Below are positions 1 through 8,664 of a DNA stretch of 64,000 bases, one piece after another (within the stretch, counting starts at the first letter, position 1; the number at the start of each line of letters is the position of its first letter). Source of the DNA: UBA5018 sp044375975 (GTDB lineage Bacteria > Cyanobacteriota > Cyanobacteriia > PCC-6307 > Cyanobiaceae); assembly GCA_044375975.1 (NCBI GenBank), contig JBILLQ010000006.1:13374-77373 (forward strand), given 5' to 3'. A program made the translations under genes and the position numbers. Under the pieces are notes generated by a model. It saw only the letters and a program-made list of their open reading frames with translations, made no database searches and was not told where the DNA came from.

Positions 1-2670
1 CAATCCCGCAGGCCAGCCGCCGCTATCGAGCTGGAGCGACAGCAATCGGTCACCGCAGATGACCGCGAGCTCCTGGGCCCTTGGGGTGCCTGCAAGCAGC
101 AGCGGGCCGATCAGTCCACAAACCCCGCCGATCACATCGATGCCCTCATCGGCCAGCAGCCGCTCAGGGCGGAGTTGATCGATCAGCAGTTCGGCCAGCG
201 CCGACGCATCCTGCAGCCCTGAACGCTGTAGCAACTGCAGCGCCAACAAGATCCCCCCCGAGCCTGCAATCCCATAGGGCTGATCGCGAACCAGGCGAAA
301 CAACTGATCATTACTGTTGCGCTCGGCCAGCTCGGCCAGGCTTTCAAAGCAGCTCCAGGCCCGTTTGCGCCACAGCTCAGCCGTCTCACCGGCGCTGGCC
401 AGGGCGAGGCGGGCAAACAGCAGGGCGGTGCCGCTGCCGCCCGAATAAAGCGAATTGCCGATTAAACCGAAGTGGAACGATTCACCATCGGCACCCAGGT
501 CGATGCCCAACCATTCGGGACGGCCCTTGGTGTCGCTGATGGCGTCATCCCAGAGCTCCTGACCCAGCCGAAACGCCTCCTGGCGGTAGGCCTCTGGATC
601 GACAACGTCGTTTGCATCGCCTGTGGCGCTGGTGCGCACAGCCCCTGCGGCAGCGACCGCAGTGGCGCTTGTCTTCAGCTGCCGTGCAGCGATCGCGCCC
701 CGGATCAGCTGCAGCTGGAAATCGATCTCAACCTGATCCAGAGTCAGCAGGCGCCGGCACGCGGCAGTCAGACCACTGGCTTTCATGAACTCCTGGATCG
801 GAGCCAGTCCCTCGGGCAGTGGGAGCTCTTCACCGTCAATCGAATGCTCAAAAAAGGGGATGTCGAGCCGCTCCATCTGCAGCAGTTCGGCCTTCAGCAT
901 CAGCCAACTGATCGGCTTCTCCCTGGCCAGCACAAAGCTGCGGCTCAGCTGCTCGAGCTTGAGCCCATGCACCACTGCGTTGCGCAGAGCGGCTGGCTCC
1001 AGCATCTGCCGCTGAATGATGAAATACAGGCGTGTGGCCCGTGCCACCAGGCGCCGCGGTTGGCCGCGGAAGCCATCGAGAGCCTGCTGCAGCAAGGGCT
1101 TCAGGCGGATGGCTTCCTGCAGCTGGGCGGCAAAGCCACTGCACAGCTCATCAACAAAATCGTTGAGGCGCTGGGGGCTGCCCAGGCCCACCGGCAGGCT
1201 GGTGGGCAACTCACAAGGCTGCCTCAAACGGCCGGCCATCATGCCGTCGCTGTTGAGGCCCAGCCAGCCGGGCATGGTGCGTTCTGGCGGTGGCGGCTGA
1301 ATGCCGAGGGCACTGATGTCCAAGGCCAATTTGCGGCCAGCGCCGACCATTAGCCACTGGGGCAGCAGGCCTGAGCGCAGCACCGAACCCTGCATCGACG
1401 TCTGCAACGCCGAGATCGCATCGGGATCATCGCCGTCGTCACTGATCAGGTTGCGCGGATCGGCCTCCAGCAGAGTTTCGGTATCGATCAGGATCAGCTG
1501 ATCGCCGCTGGCGATCAGGTTTTCGTAGTGGCAATCGGTGCAGCCCAGCAGGTGCAGCACCGCCATGGTGCGGCCTGCATTGGTGTAAAAGCGGGCCAGC
1601 TCCTCATCGCTTGTACAGGGGCGGTGCTCCACCCACTCCATGAAGCCGTAGCCATCTTGGTTGATCACCATCAGTCTGCGCAAAGGCTCCAGATCTGAGG
1701 TGTCGTTGAGCGCTTGCAGATAGGTCTGGTAGGTCGCATCGACCTGCATGTCCTTGGGCTTGTAGACAACCCTGCGTGCGTCGTCTCCATTACCAAAGGT
1801 CAAAATCGCCACCGCGCGGCCGCCTCGGTGCGGATCGCTCAGGCCCAGCTGGATCGAGGTCGGGTAAGCATCGCCAGCGATGGCGAAGTTCAGCGCCAGC
1901 TCTTTTCGGCTGGCGGCCAGCCGGCGCAGCATCTCTTCGCTGGCGTCCAGCCAGAGTCGGCAAACCACCGCAAGCAGGCGGCCCAGCACGGGATAGTCCG
2001 CCAGCAGCAAGCTGTAGCCGCTGCGCAACAGGTCGCCAATGAAGCCGTCATAGGCCTGATGAACCGGGCCGCCCGTACCGTCGCCTTGGGCCCCCAGGTG
2101 AGCCAGCAGCATCTGGCCTGGGGTGCGCCGCTGGTGGAACAGCTCCCAGAGGGCCTGATCGGCCGTTTCGCACAACCGCTCCAGCAGGGCTTCTCCCAGA
2201 TCTAGCCAGGCCGCCTCGGTGAGCTGCAGCTGGGAATCCAGGTCGGCGCAGCTACATTTAAGTCGTTCCAGCGCCCAGCTAGCGGCTGGCCGCCAGGCAT
2301 GGGCAAACGGTTTGCTGGCCCCGCGCTCAGCCAGCAGCTGGTGCTCTGCGCAGGCAGCGGCATCGCGGCCCGCCTGGCGCAGGGCCTCCAGCAGCGGCCA
2401 CCAATCAGGATTCTGCGGTACGGCCAGATCCGGTGGATCCAGAGCCCAGACAGCGCTGGTCTGATTCAGTCCGTTCCAGGCGAGCCGCTTGTCGAAATTG
2501 TCAGGCTGATCGGGGGCCACCACCTGACGCCAGCTCTCAAGCGCCAGGTTGCTTTGTAGGTTGCCTGGTACGGCCATCGCCGCTTCAAGCCGCTGATGCA
2601 GGCTCCAGCCCTCGCGGCGCAGTTGCTTCTCGAGCGTGGTGTCCTGCTGCTCCGAAACCACGTCCTGCAC
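1..2670 (-). CDS. lanM: Class II lanthipeptide synthetase LanM (C-terminus beyond window)
   Basis: Bifunctional LanM enzymes dehydrate Ser/Thr in a precursor core peptide and then cyclise it with Cys to give lanthionine rings. Reading the minus strand from a GTG at 2670 gives about 890 open residues. The DUF4135 dehydratase part is clear: VVYKPKDM near residue 305, HLLGCTDCHYENL near 375-386 and LIDTETLLEADP near 390-400. A LanC-type stretch, DVIGGVCGLIGPLL, appears near residue 845, so the cyclase has begun when the window ends; its zinc ligands (Cys, Cys-His) lie outside. Family members are about 1,000-1,100 residues, so roughly 150-200 are missing. An in-frame TAG at 2700-2698 limits the start; GTG 2670 or GTG 2661 are the candidates. 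It is the last visible gene of the tolC-hlyD-ABC-ABC-lanM operon. Confidence 0.9.
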   Translation of the reverse strand, partial: MQDVVSEQQDTTLEKQLRREGWSLHQRLEAAMAVPGNLQSNLALESWRQVVAPDQPDNFDKRLAWNGLNQTSAVWALDPPDLAVPQNPDWWPLLEALRQAGRDAAACAEHQLLAERGASKPFAHAWRPAASWALERLKCSCADLDSQLQLTEAAWLDLGEALLERLCETADQALWELFHQRRTPGQMLLAHLGAQGDGTGGPVHQAYDGFIGDLLRSGYSLLLADYPVLGRLLAVVCRLWLDASEEMLRRLAASRKELALNFAIAGDAYPTSIQLGLSDPHRGGRAVAILTFGNGDDARRVVYKPKDMQVDATYQTYLQALNDTSDLEPLRRLMVINQDGYGFMEWVEHRPCTSDEELARFYTNAGRTMAVLHLLGCTDCHYENLIASGDQLILIDTETLLEADPRNLISDDGDDPDAISALQTSMQGSVLRSGLLPQWLMVGAGRKLALDISALGIQPPPPERTMPGWLGLNSDGMMAGRLRQPCELPTSLPVGLGSPQRLNDFVDELCSGFAAQLQEAIRLKPLLQQALDGFRGQPRRLVARATRLYFIIQRQMLEPAALRNAVVHGLKLEQLSRSFVLAREKPISWLMLKAELLQMERLDIPFFEHSIDGEELPLPEGLAPIQEFMKASGLTAACRRLLTLDQVEIDFQLQLIRGAIAARQLKTSATAVAAAGAVRTSATGDANDVVDPEAYRQEAFRLGQELWDDAISDTKGRPEWLGIDLGADGESFHFGLIGNSLYSGGSGTALLFARLALASAGETAELWRKRAWSCFESLAELAERNSNDQLFRLVRDQPYGIAGSGGILLALQLLQRSGLQDASALAELLIDQLRPERLLADEGIDVIGGVCGLIGPLLLAGTPRAQELAVICGDRLLSLQLDSGGWPAGL

Positions 2671-2723
2671 TGGGTGAACCTTTGAATGACCAGGAGCCTA
2701 GGTTTTGTGTCTCACCAGGTTCG

Positions 2724-4895
2724 TCACCCCTCCATGCGATTCAGGTAGCCACCCGGCTGGTGCTGAAGTTCGTCAAAGGTGCCCAGTTCACTGATCGTTC
2801 CGCCAGAGATCACAGCGATCTGGTCGGCAGACTCGATCGTTGAAAGTCGATGGGCAATGGCAACCCTGGTGATCGCCAGCGATGCGAGGGTGCGGGTCAC
2901 CGCCGCCTGCGTTGGGGCATCCAGGGCACTGGTGGCCTCATCGAGGAGGAGTATTTTGGGTTTGCCGATCAGAGCTCGGGCCAGCGATAGCCGCTGCCGC
3001 TGGCCCCCTGAAATGCCCATGGCCCCCTCACTGATCATGGTTTCGAGCTTCATCGGCATGCGCTCCACATCGTCTGCGATCGAGGCCTGATCCAGCGCCT
3101 GCCACACCTCCTCACGGCTGTAGGCCCTGCCGGCGCGCACCACGTCATAGATCGAACCCGTGGGCAGGGGCGAGTTTTGCAACACCACCCCGAGCTGGCG
3201 GCGGTACTGGCGCACAGCCAGGTTGCGCAGATCGATCCCGTCGATGTTGATCACGCCAGCTTCCGGTTCCATCAACCTCAGCAGACAACGCAGCAGGGTG
3301 GTCTTGCCACAGCCAGAAGCGCCCGTGATCGCGGTATAGCACCCTTGCGGAATGGTGAGATTAATCTGCTTAAGCAGCGGCGCTGACGCATCTGCATAGC
3401 GCACCTGCAGGTTATTCATTTCAATCTGCCCCACGAGCTTATGCATCTGCGCGGCCGCCCCATGGCCGGCTTCAGGGGTGGCAAACATCACCACGCTGCT
3501 GCGCTCCCAAAGCACCATCAGCTTGGCCACCGAGTTTGCCACCTGCACCGTCAGGGATGACAACTGGCTGTTGAAGGACACATAGGCCGCCTGAAAGGCG
3601 ACAAAGGCCGCCACAAGCTGGTTGGCGCCCATCATCGCAAGTCCACCTGAATCGGCGGCCTGGGTCTTGGCCTGATCCAGCATCCACACCAGAGCGATGA
3701 ACACCACCACCTGGCCCAGGGGTGTGAGCACCCTGGCCAGCACTTCCAGGGCATTGTTAGCGGCCTGACCCCGAACCATCAACGCACCGAGACGCACCAC
3801 ATCGTTTATCCACTGTTCAAAGACAAAGGGCTCACTGCCGCTAACTCGGATCTGGGGCATGCCGACCACGGCTTGCAGTCCCATGTCATTGATCCGCGCT
3901 TGGCCCTCCTGAAGGGGTTGTTCGAGCTTGGCGGCCTGGAGCACCAGCAGCAGCATCACCACGGCACTCACCAGGCTGAATGCCGCTGCCACCAAGGCCA
4001 ACTGGGTCTGGTAGATAAACATCAATGCCAGGTTGCTGAGTGAAAACAGCAGGCCCAGCCCGGCGTTGAGCAGGCCGCTACTCATTAGCTGCCGCATCTG
4101 ACTGATTGAGCCCACCCGGGTCACCAGATCGGCGGTGCCCAGGGTCTGGAAAAACGCGATGGGCAGCCGCAGCAGGTGGCTCCAGACCCCTGCCTCCAGG
4201 CGCAAGTTCACCAGGGATTCCATCCGCACTGTGGCCAGGCTGCTGAACCCTTGGGACACCACCGTGCACAGGGCGATCAACATCACCACCAGCGAGGTTT
4301 CGACCACTAGCCGCAGCTCCCCCAGGGGCAACACCGTGCCCACCAGGAACGCGGTGAGCATGGGAATGCTGAGGTTGAAGATCGCCACCACCACAGCGCT
4401 GAAGACGACCGTGAGCAAGGGGGTGATGTGGCTGCCCAGGGCAAAGCTCAACAAACTTCCGAGGGAAGCCAGGGGGACCGGCAGTGAGGCATAGAGCTCG
4501 AAGGCGTAGGGCTTCAGCGCCAACTCAGGCTGCAATGGCAGGCGCTGACCGCTGCGGGGGTCAAAGGTGACGGTTTGTCCAGCCAGGCGATGCACTGCCA
4601 AGGATCGGCCATCGTCTTCCGCAAAGACAATCAACATCGCCCGGGTGGAACGGATTAGATCGGTTGGTGTTTTGACCTCCCGGTGGGTGATGTTGTTGAT
4701 CTCAAGCAGATCGCTAAAGCTGCCTTCGGAGGGAACAATGGGGCGCCCATCCCCAAGCACCGCCATGGCGTAGCTCAAGGCCCTGCAGCTTGGATCACTC
4801 GAATTGCCGCTAAAGGTCAGCTCGTCCAGCCCCTGCTGCTGCACGGCGGCCATGCCCCGTAGGAGCGCCTGCTGACGGGTGTGCGCGAGGGTCAT
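2724..4895 (-). CDS. NHLM-type bacteriocin ABC transporter, permease/ATP-binding protein without C39 domain
   Basis: A 723-residue fused membrane/ATPase half-transporter of the inner membrane. It lacks a C39 peptidase; its first ~140 residues are soluble, followed by about six membrane segments (residues ~150-430) and an ATPase domain. Walker A is GASGCGKTT, the signature is ISGGQRQR, and Walker B is ILLLDEATSAL followed by the H-loop IAHRLSTI. This is the second ABC protein typical of NHLM (nitrile hydratase/Nif11 leader) export cassettes, where it accompanies the peptidase-bearing transporter, probably as a partner. Its ATG (4895) overlaps the TGA of the upstream C39 transporter by four bases, indicating translational coupling, and lanM starts 54 bp after its stop. 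The substrate is inferred from context. Confidence 0.9.
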   Translation of the reverse strand: MTLAHTRQQALLRGMAAVQQQGLDELTFSGNSSDPSCRALSYAMAVLGDGRPIVPSEGSFSDLLEINNITHREVKTPTDLIRSTRAMLIVFAEDDGRSLAVHRLAGQTVTFDPRSGQRLPLQPELALKPYAFELYASLPVPLASLGSLLSFALGSHITPLLTVVFSAVVVAIFNLSIPMLTAFLVGTVLPLGELRLVVETSLVVMLIALCTVVSQGFSSLATVRMESLVNLRLEAGVWSHLLRLPIAFFQTLGTADLVTRVGSISQMRQLMSSGLLNAGLGLLFSLSNLALMFIYQTQLALVAAAFSLVSAVVMLLLVLQAAKLEQPLQEGQARINDMGLQAVVGMPQIRVSGSEPFVFEQWINDVVRLGALMVRGQAANNALEVLARVLTPLGQVVVFIALVWMLDQAKTQAADSGGLAMMGANQLVAAFVAFQAAYVSFNSQLSSLTVQVANSVAKLMVLWERSSVVMFATPEAGHGAAAQMHKLVGQIEMNNLQVRYADASAPLLKQINLTIPQGCYTAITGASGCGKTTLLRCLLRLMEPEAGVINIDGIDLRNLAVRQYRRQLGVVLQNSPLPTGSIYDVVRAGRAYSREEVWQALDQASIADDVERMPMKLETMISEGAMGISGGQRQRLSLARALIGKPKILLLDEATSALDAPTQAAVTRTLASLAITRVAIAHRLSTIESADQIAVISGGTISELGTFDELQHQPGGYLNRMEG

Positions 4896-7081
4896 TGTCT
4901 GCGTCCTGCTGGGGCACTCACCAGCTCGGCCTCCAGCAGCAGCCGGTAGTGCCCGTTCGCTTCTGCCAGGTCCTTCGGGTGGCCCTGTTCAACCAATTGA
5001 CCTTGTTCGAGCACTATGACCCAATCGCTAATCTGGGCTCCATACATCCGGTGAGCCACGGTAACCAAGGTGCGAGGTGTACGTTTGATTGCCGTTAGAA
5101 TTTGCTGCTCTCTCCGTTCATCGAGGGCACTGGTGGCCTCGTCCATCAGCAGCACGGTGGGCTGGTGCAGCAGGGCCCGGGCAATCTCAACCCGCTGACG
5201 CTGACCGCCGCTGAGGTTGCCGCCGCCCTCGCCCAGTTGCATTGCCAGAGCACCGGCACCGCCCAAATCATCGAGTAGGCCCGCTTCAGCCAGAGCGGTC
5301 AGGGCGTCACTGGAGCGAAAGCGTGGATCCCAGAGGCTGAGATTCTGCTCCAGCGTCGCTGGGAAAAGAAAAACATCCTGGGAGACAAGGGCAATCGAGG
5401 CGCGCAGGGTGGGATCGTCCCAATCGAGCCAATCGCGGCCGTCGTAAAGGATTCTCCCCTGACTGGGGCGATACAGGCCGGCGATAAGCCGCAGCAGGGT
5501 CGATTTACCCGAACCACTGCCCCCAACGATCGCCAGATGTGCTCCTGCCTGAAGGCTCAGGTTCAGGCCGCCAAACATCAGCGGCGTGGTGGAACTGAAC
5601 TGGTACCCCAGATCGCTGAGCTCCAGAGAACCGGCCAGCTGTCGCTGAGGGCGATCGTCTGCTGCCGCCATCTGAAAACTGCGAACCAGCGGATCAACTT
5701 CGGTGTCGATCACATCATTTACCCTACCCATTTCGCCGTCGAGCTGCTGCAGCTGGGTGCTCAGCAAGTTGAGCTGCTGTAAGGGGGCCTGAATCATGCC
5801 CATCAGAAACTGAAATGCCATCAATTCACCTAGGGTAATTTGCCCCATGATGATCATCACACCGCCAAGCAGGATCACACTGCAGCGCAGCAAAAATCCC
5901 GAGGTGGTTCCGATCAGACCCACCAGCGAGGTGGCCAAAGATTGTTTTTGCAGCTCAGCGAGTGCATCATTGAAACTTCCAGACCATTGCATGAATGATT
6001 CATTTTCCAGGCCACTGGCCTTGATGCTCTCAATGCACTGGATCACATACATGCCAATACCAGCAGCCTTTCCCTGCAGCACTGCTAGCTTGTAATTGTC
6101 GCCTTTTCTCACCTCGCGAATCCAAAGAGTAAGGGCGGAATTGCCGCCGGCAATCGCTACTGTGAGCAGGGATAGCCAAGGGGAGATCAGCAGACCAACC
6201 AGCAGGGCCAGCAGGCCTGAGCCGAGCGAGAGCACAAAGCCGATGACGCCATTGACGCTGAGTTGCACCAATGAGAAAGGCAGAATCAACCGCGTCGCCA
6301 CCTCACCCCGCATGCGTTGCACGAAATAGCGATACGGCAGGCTGAAGAGGGAGATATAGAGCAGGCTGCTGATGCGTTTAAGCAAGAGGAAGCCAAGGCT
6401 CCGCAGCAACAGCTTCTGAAGATTAAGCAGCGCGATTAGCACCACCACAGCGATTCCCGTGATCCAGATTGTTGGGATCGCGATGTTTTCCCGACCCTCT
6501 TGAAGAAAACTATCGATGAACTGGCTGGTGGCACCGGCGATGAACAGCTCGGGCAGGGCCCCTGCCAGCGACACTAGGGCGAGCCAAGGGATCAGGCTGA
6601 GATAGGGCTTGAGCAGGCTGGGCACCCAGTGATAAAGCCCGGGCTCGCTGCCTCCACGCCTGAATGCCGAGCCTGGGTGTAGCTCCAGTACGACGCCGGT
6701 GAAGCTGGCCTGGAACTCCTCCCAGTCGACACGGCGGCGCCCACTGGCGGGATCACTCAGAAACGCTTGGCCGTGCTCGAAGCCTTCGAGCACGAGAAAG
6801 TGATTAAAATTCCAGAACAGGATGCAGGGGTAATGACCAGTCTTGAGCAGCGCATCGGCGCTGCGGCGAAAGGCCTTCACCTCGAGTCCGTAGCTCTGGG
6901 CAGCCCGCTTCAGTTGTATTGCGGTGACCCCATCGCGGCTGATACCACATCGTTCACGCAACTCGGCTAGAGGCAGAATCTTGCCCAAATAAGCCATCAC
7001 GATCTTGAGGCTGGCGGCTCCGCATTCCACCGACTCATACTGCAGCACTGTGGAGGTCACCACCCGAGACTTCCGATTCAT
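4892..7081 (-). CDS. C39 peptidase-containing ABC transporter (lanthipeptide leader cleavage and export)
   Basis: A 729-residue peptidase-containing ABC transporter (PCAT). The N-terminal C39 cysteine protease removes leader peptides after a double-glycine type site while the mature peptide is exported. Catalytic residues are visible: Cys20 in ESVECGAASL, His94 in FNHFLVLEG and Asp110 in DPASG. Membrane segments follow (residues ~160-430), then an ATPase domain with GGSGSGKST, LSGGQRQRVEIARALL and VLLMDEATSALD. I start at the ATG at 7081, giving the usual MNRKSR-VVTSTVLQYESVECG beginning; an upstream in-frame extension of 50 residues lacks family features. ATG 7081 overlaps the TGA of hlyD (ATGA) and its own stop overlaps the next ABC gene, so three genes are translationally chained. 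Confidence 0.93.
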   Translation of the reverse strand: MNRKSRVVTSTVLQYESVECGAASLKIVMAYLGKILPLAELRERCGISRDGVTAIQLKRAAQSYGLEVKAFRRSADALLKTGHYPCILFWNFNHFLVLEGFEHGQAFLSDPASGRRRVDWEEFQASFTGVVLELHPGSAFRRGGSEPGLYHWVPSLLKPYLSLIPWLALVSLAGALPELFIAGATSQFIDSFLQEGRENIAIPTIWITGIAVVVLIALLNLQKLLLRSLGFLLLKRISSLLYISLFSLPYRYFVQRMRGEVATRLILPFSLVQLSVNGVIGFVLSLGSGLLALLVGLLISPWLSLLTVAIAGGNSALTLWIREVRKGDNYKLAVLQGKAAGIGMYVIQCIESIKASGLENESFMQWSGSFNDALAELQKQSLATSLVGLIGTTSGFLLRCSVILLGGVMIIMGQITLGELMAFQFLMGMIQAPLQQLNLLSTQLQQLDGEMGRVNDVIDTEVDPLVRSFQMAAADDRPQRQLAGSLELSDLGYQFSSTTPLMFGGLNLSLQAGAHLAIVGGSGSGKSTLLRLIAGLYRPSQGRILYDGRDWLDWDDPTLRASIALVSQDVFLFPATLEQNLSLWDPRFRSSDALTALAEAGLLDDLGGAGALAMQLGEGGGNLSGGQRQRVEIARALLHQPTVLLMDEATSALDERREQQILTAIKRTPRTLVTVAHRMYGAQISDWVIVLEQGQLVEQGHPKDLAEANGHYRLLLEAELVSAPAGRRQ

Positions 7082-8652
7082 TTGTTGTCGACCACCAGGC
7101 CAAGAGCACGCCTGAGTGCAGGCATCACGAATTCGACCGGCCGCCGATACGTAGTGGTGATCTGCACGTCGGCCAGGGTGGCCAGGCGCACAGGGTGGGG
7201 CGGCAAACGTCCCGAGCTCCAGCGGTAGCAATCGTAGCTACTGCCACTTCTGCACCGGTCCGGAGTGGTTTGCTCCAGCTGAACCCGCGCCAGATACGGA
7301 GTGAGAGTGATCTGTTGGATCGGATTTACCAGGGCACGACTCCCCACCGCTCCCAGTAGCCCATCACCCTGAAGGGGCAGCTTGTTGACCTCAATGACAC
7401 GCCCTGGAATGCCACCGTATTGGGCCCGGGAGATCCCCTTCGGCGTCACCAGCACCTTCATACCTTCACTCACCTGCTGGGCGGCTGAAGGGTCTAGAAA
7501 AACGGGAATTAAACTGGGCAGAGATGGTGACATCTTCGTGAATATGAGCAGCTCATCACCTTGTTTGACAAAAGTACCATTCACGAAATTGCGGGCCAGG
7601 ATATAGAAGCCATTCACGGGCGCAAAAATGGTTGTGGCGCTGAGGTAACTGACTAGTTGATTTTCGAGCTTGTTAAGGTTGTCAATGCTTGAAACGATGG
7701 CTTGCTTCGACTGCTCAAGCTGCTCATCGCGACTGATCGAGGTGTTGACCTGAGCGGAGTCGGCGCTGAGCAGCTGCCCCTCAAGTGCATTGATGCGCGA
7801 TTGCTCTTCCAGCACGGTGGTGCCAGGTAAATACCCCTGCTTCCAAAGGGTTAGATAGCGTCGATAAAGATCACGACGTTGCTTGAGTTCGGCAACAAGA
7901 GTTTGCCGCTGGTTGCTTTGTAAGCCTCCCAACTGGCTAAGGGTGCCCGCTCGAGCAAGTCTTTCGGAGCGCTGCTGGCGATGCAGCTTTTCGGCTGGCA
8001 GTATCCCCAGTAAGGCTGCATTTAACTCCAGATGGGCGGCTTCATTCTCTATGCGGGCTATAACGGTGCCACTGGGATAACTCAATGTGATCGGTCTGCT
8101 CTGGCGTTCAACAGCTTTGGAGGTTGCCAGGTTTGCCGGTAAGAGAAACGTCTGGCCCTGTACGGATGCCAGTGCCGCTTGCACCAGTTCTGCCAACTTG
8201 GCCGCATCATTCACATTGCTGGTGAAGACGGTGGCTTGGCTCCGCCAGAACTGACCCAACATCTCATTGCGTTGACGCTGCAGCGCCGGCAGGTTGTTGG
8301 CACCAAACCCGCTCACCTGATAGCGAAGGATCCCCGAGCTGGCCGCATTCAGGCTTTCCAAACCGCCAGGCGGCACGATCGCGCCGGTGCCGTTCACCTG
8401 GACCGGAACCCGAGCCAGGACCGACCAAAGCACCCCGAGCATGGCGATGGCGGCCGCAGCAATCGCCGTGAGCCGAACTGGCAGCGGCAAAAAGGCGACC
8501 GGTTTGGTGGCATCAGCTCCAGCCTTGAGGCGCTCCAGCGCCACCTGTTCAAAGATCTCGAAGCGTTCGGCCGCCCGTTTCGGGGAACCGCCGCATTCGA
8601 CTGGGGCAGAGCCCTGTTCAGGATTGAATCGATCGTCCGGGGGGGAGGGCAT
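7078..8652 (-). CDS. HlyD-family secretion adaptor of the NHLM export system
   Basis: A 524-residue periplasmic adaptor that would link the inner-membrane ABC transporter to the outer-membrane TolC channel. One transmembrane segment lies near residues 55-80 (LTAIAAAAIAMLGVLW), followed by the start of a lipoyl-like half-motif (VQVNGTGAIVPPGG), a long helical hairpin region (~180-340, many Gln/Leu/Arg) and the beta-domain motif FAPVNGFYILARNFVNGTFVKQGD near 345-370. The ATG is 12 bp downstream of the tolC stop, and the stop overlaps the C39 transporter start. Membrane-fusion proteins of this type accompany NHLM transporters; which peptide is carried cannot be told from the sequence. Confidence 0.9.
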   Translation of the reverse strand: MPSPPDDRFNPEQGSAPVECGGSPKRAAERFEIFEQVALERLKAGADATKPVAFLPLPVRLTAIAAAAIAMLGVLWSVLARVPVQVNGTGAIVPPGGLESLNAASSGILRYQVSGFGANNLPALQRQRNEMLGQFWRSQATVFTSNVNDAAKLAELVQAALASVQGQTFLLPANLATSKAVERQSRPITLSYPSGTVIARIENEAAHLELNAALLGILPAEKLHRQQRSERLARAGTLSQLGGLQSNQRQTLVAELKQRRDLYRRYLTLWKQGYLPGTTVLEEQSRINALEGQLLSADSAQVNTSISRDEQLEQSKQAIVSSIDNLNKLENQLVSYLSATTIFAPVNGFYILARNFVNGTFVKQGDELLIFTKMSPSLPSLIPVFLDPSAAQQVSEGMKVLVTPKGISRAQYGGIPGRVIEVNKLPLQGDGLLGAVGSRALVNPIQQITLTPYLARVQLEQTTPDRCRSGSSYDCYRWSSGRLPPHPVRLATLADVQITTTYRRPVEFVMPALRRALGLVVDNK

Positions 8653-8664
8653 GCTATGGCGTCC

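Noticed and set aside
81..2559. Series of plus-strand frames of 66-293 codons over the first 2.6 kb
   Set aside because: They are shadows of lanM; the minus strand has continuous conserved DUF4135/LanC motifs.
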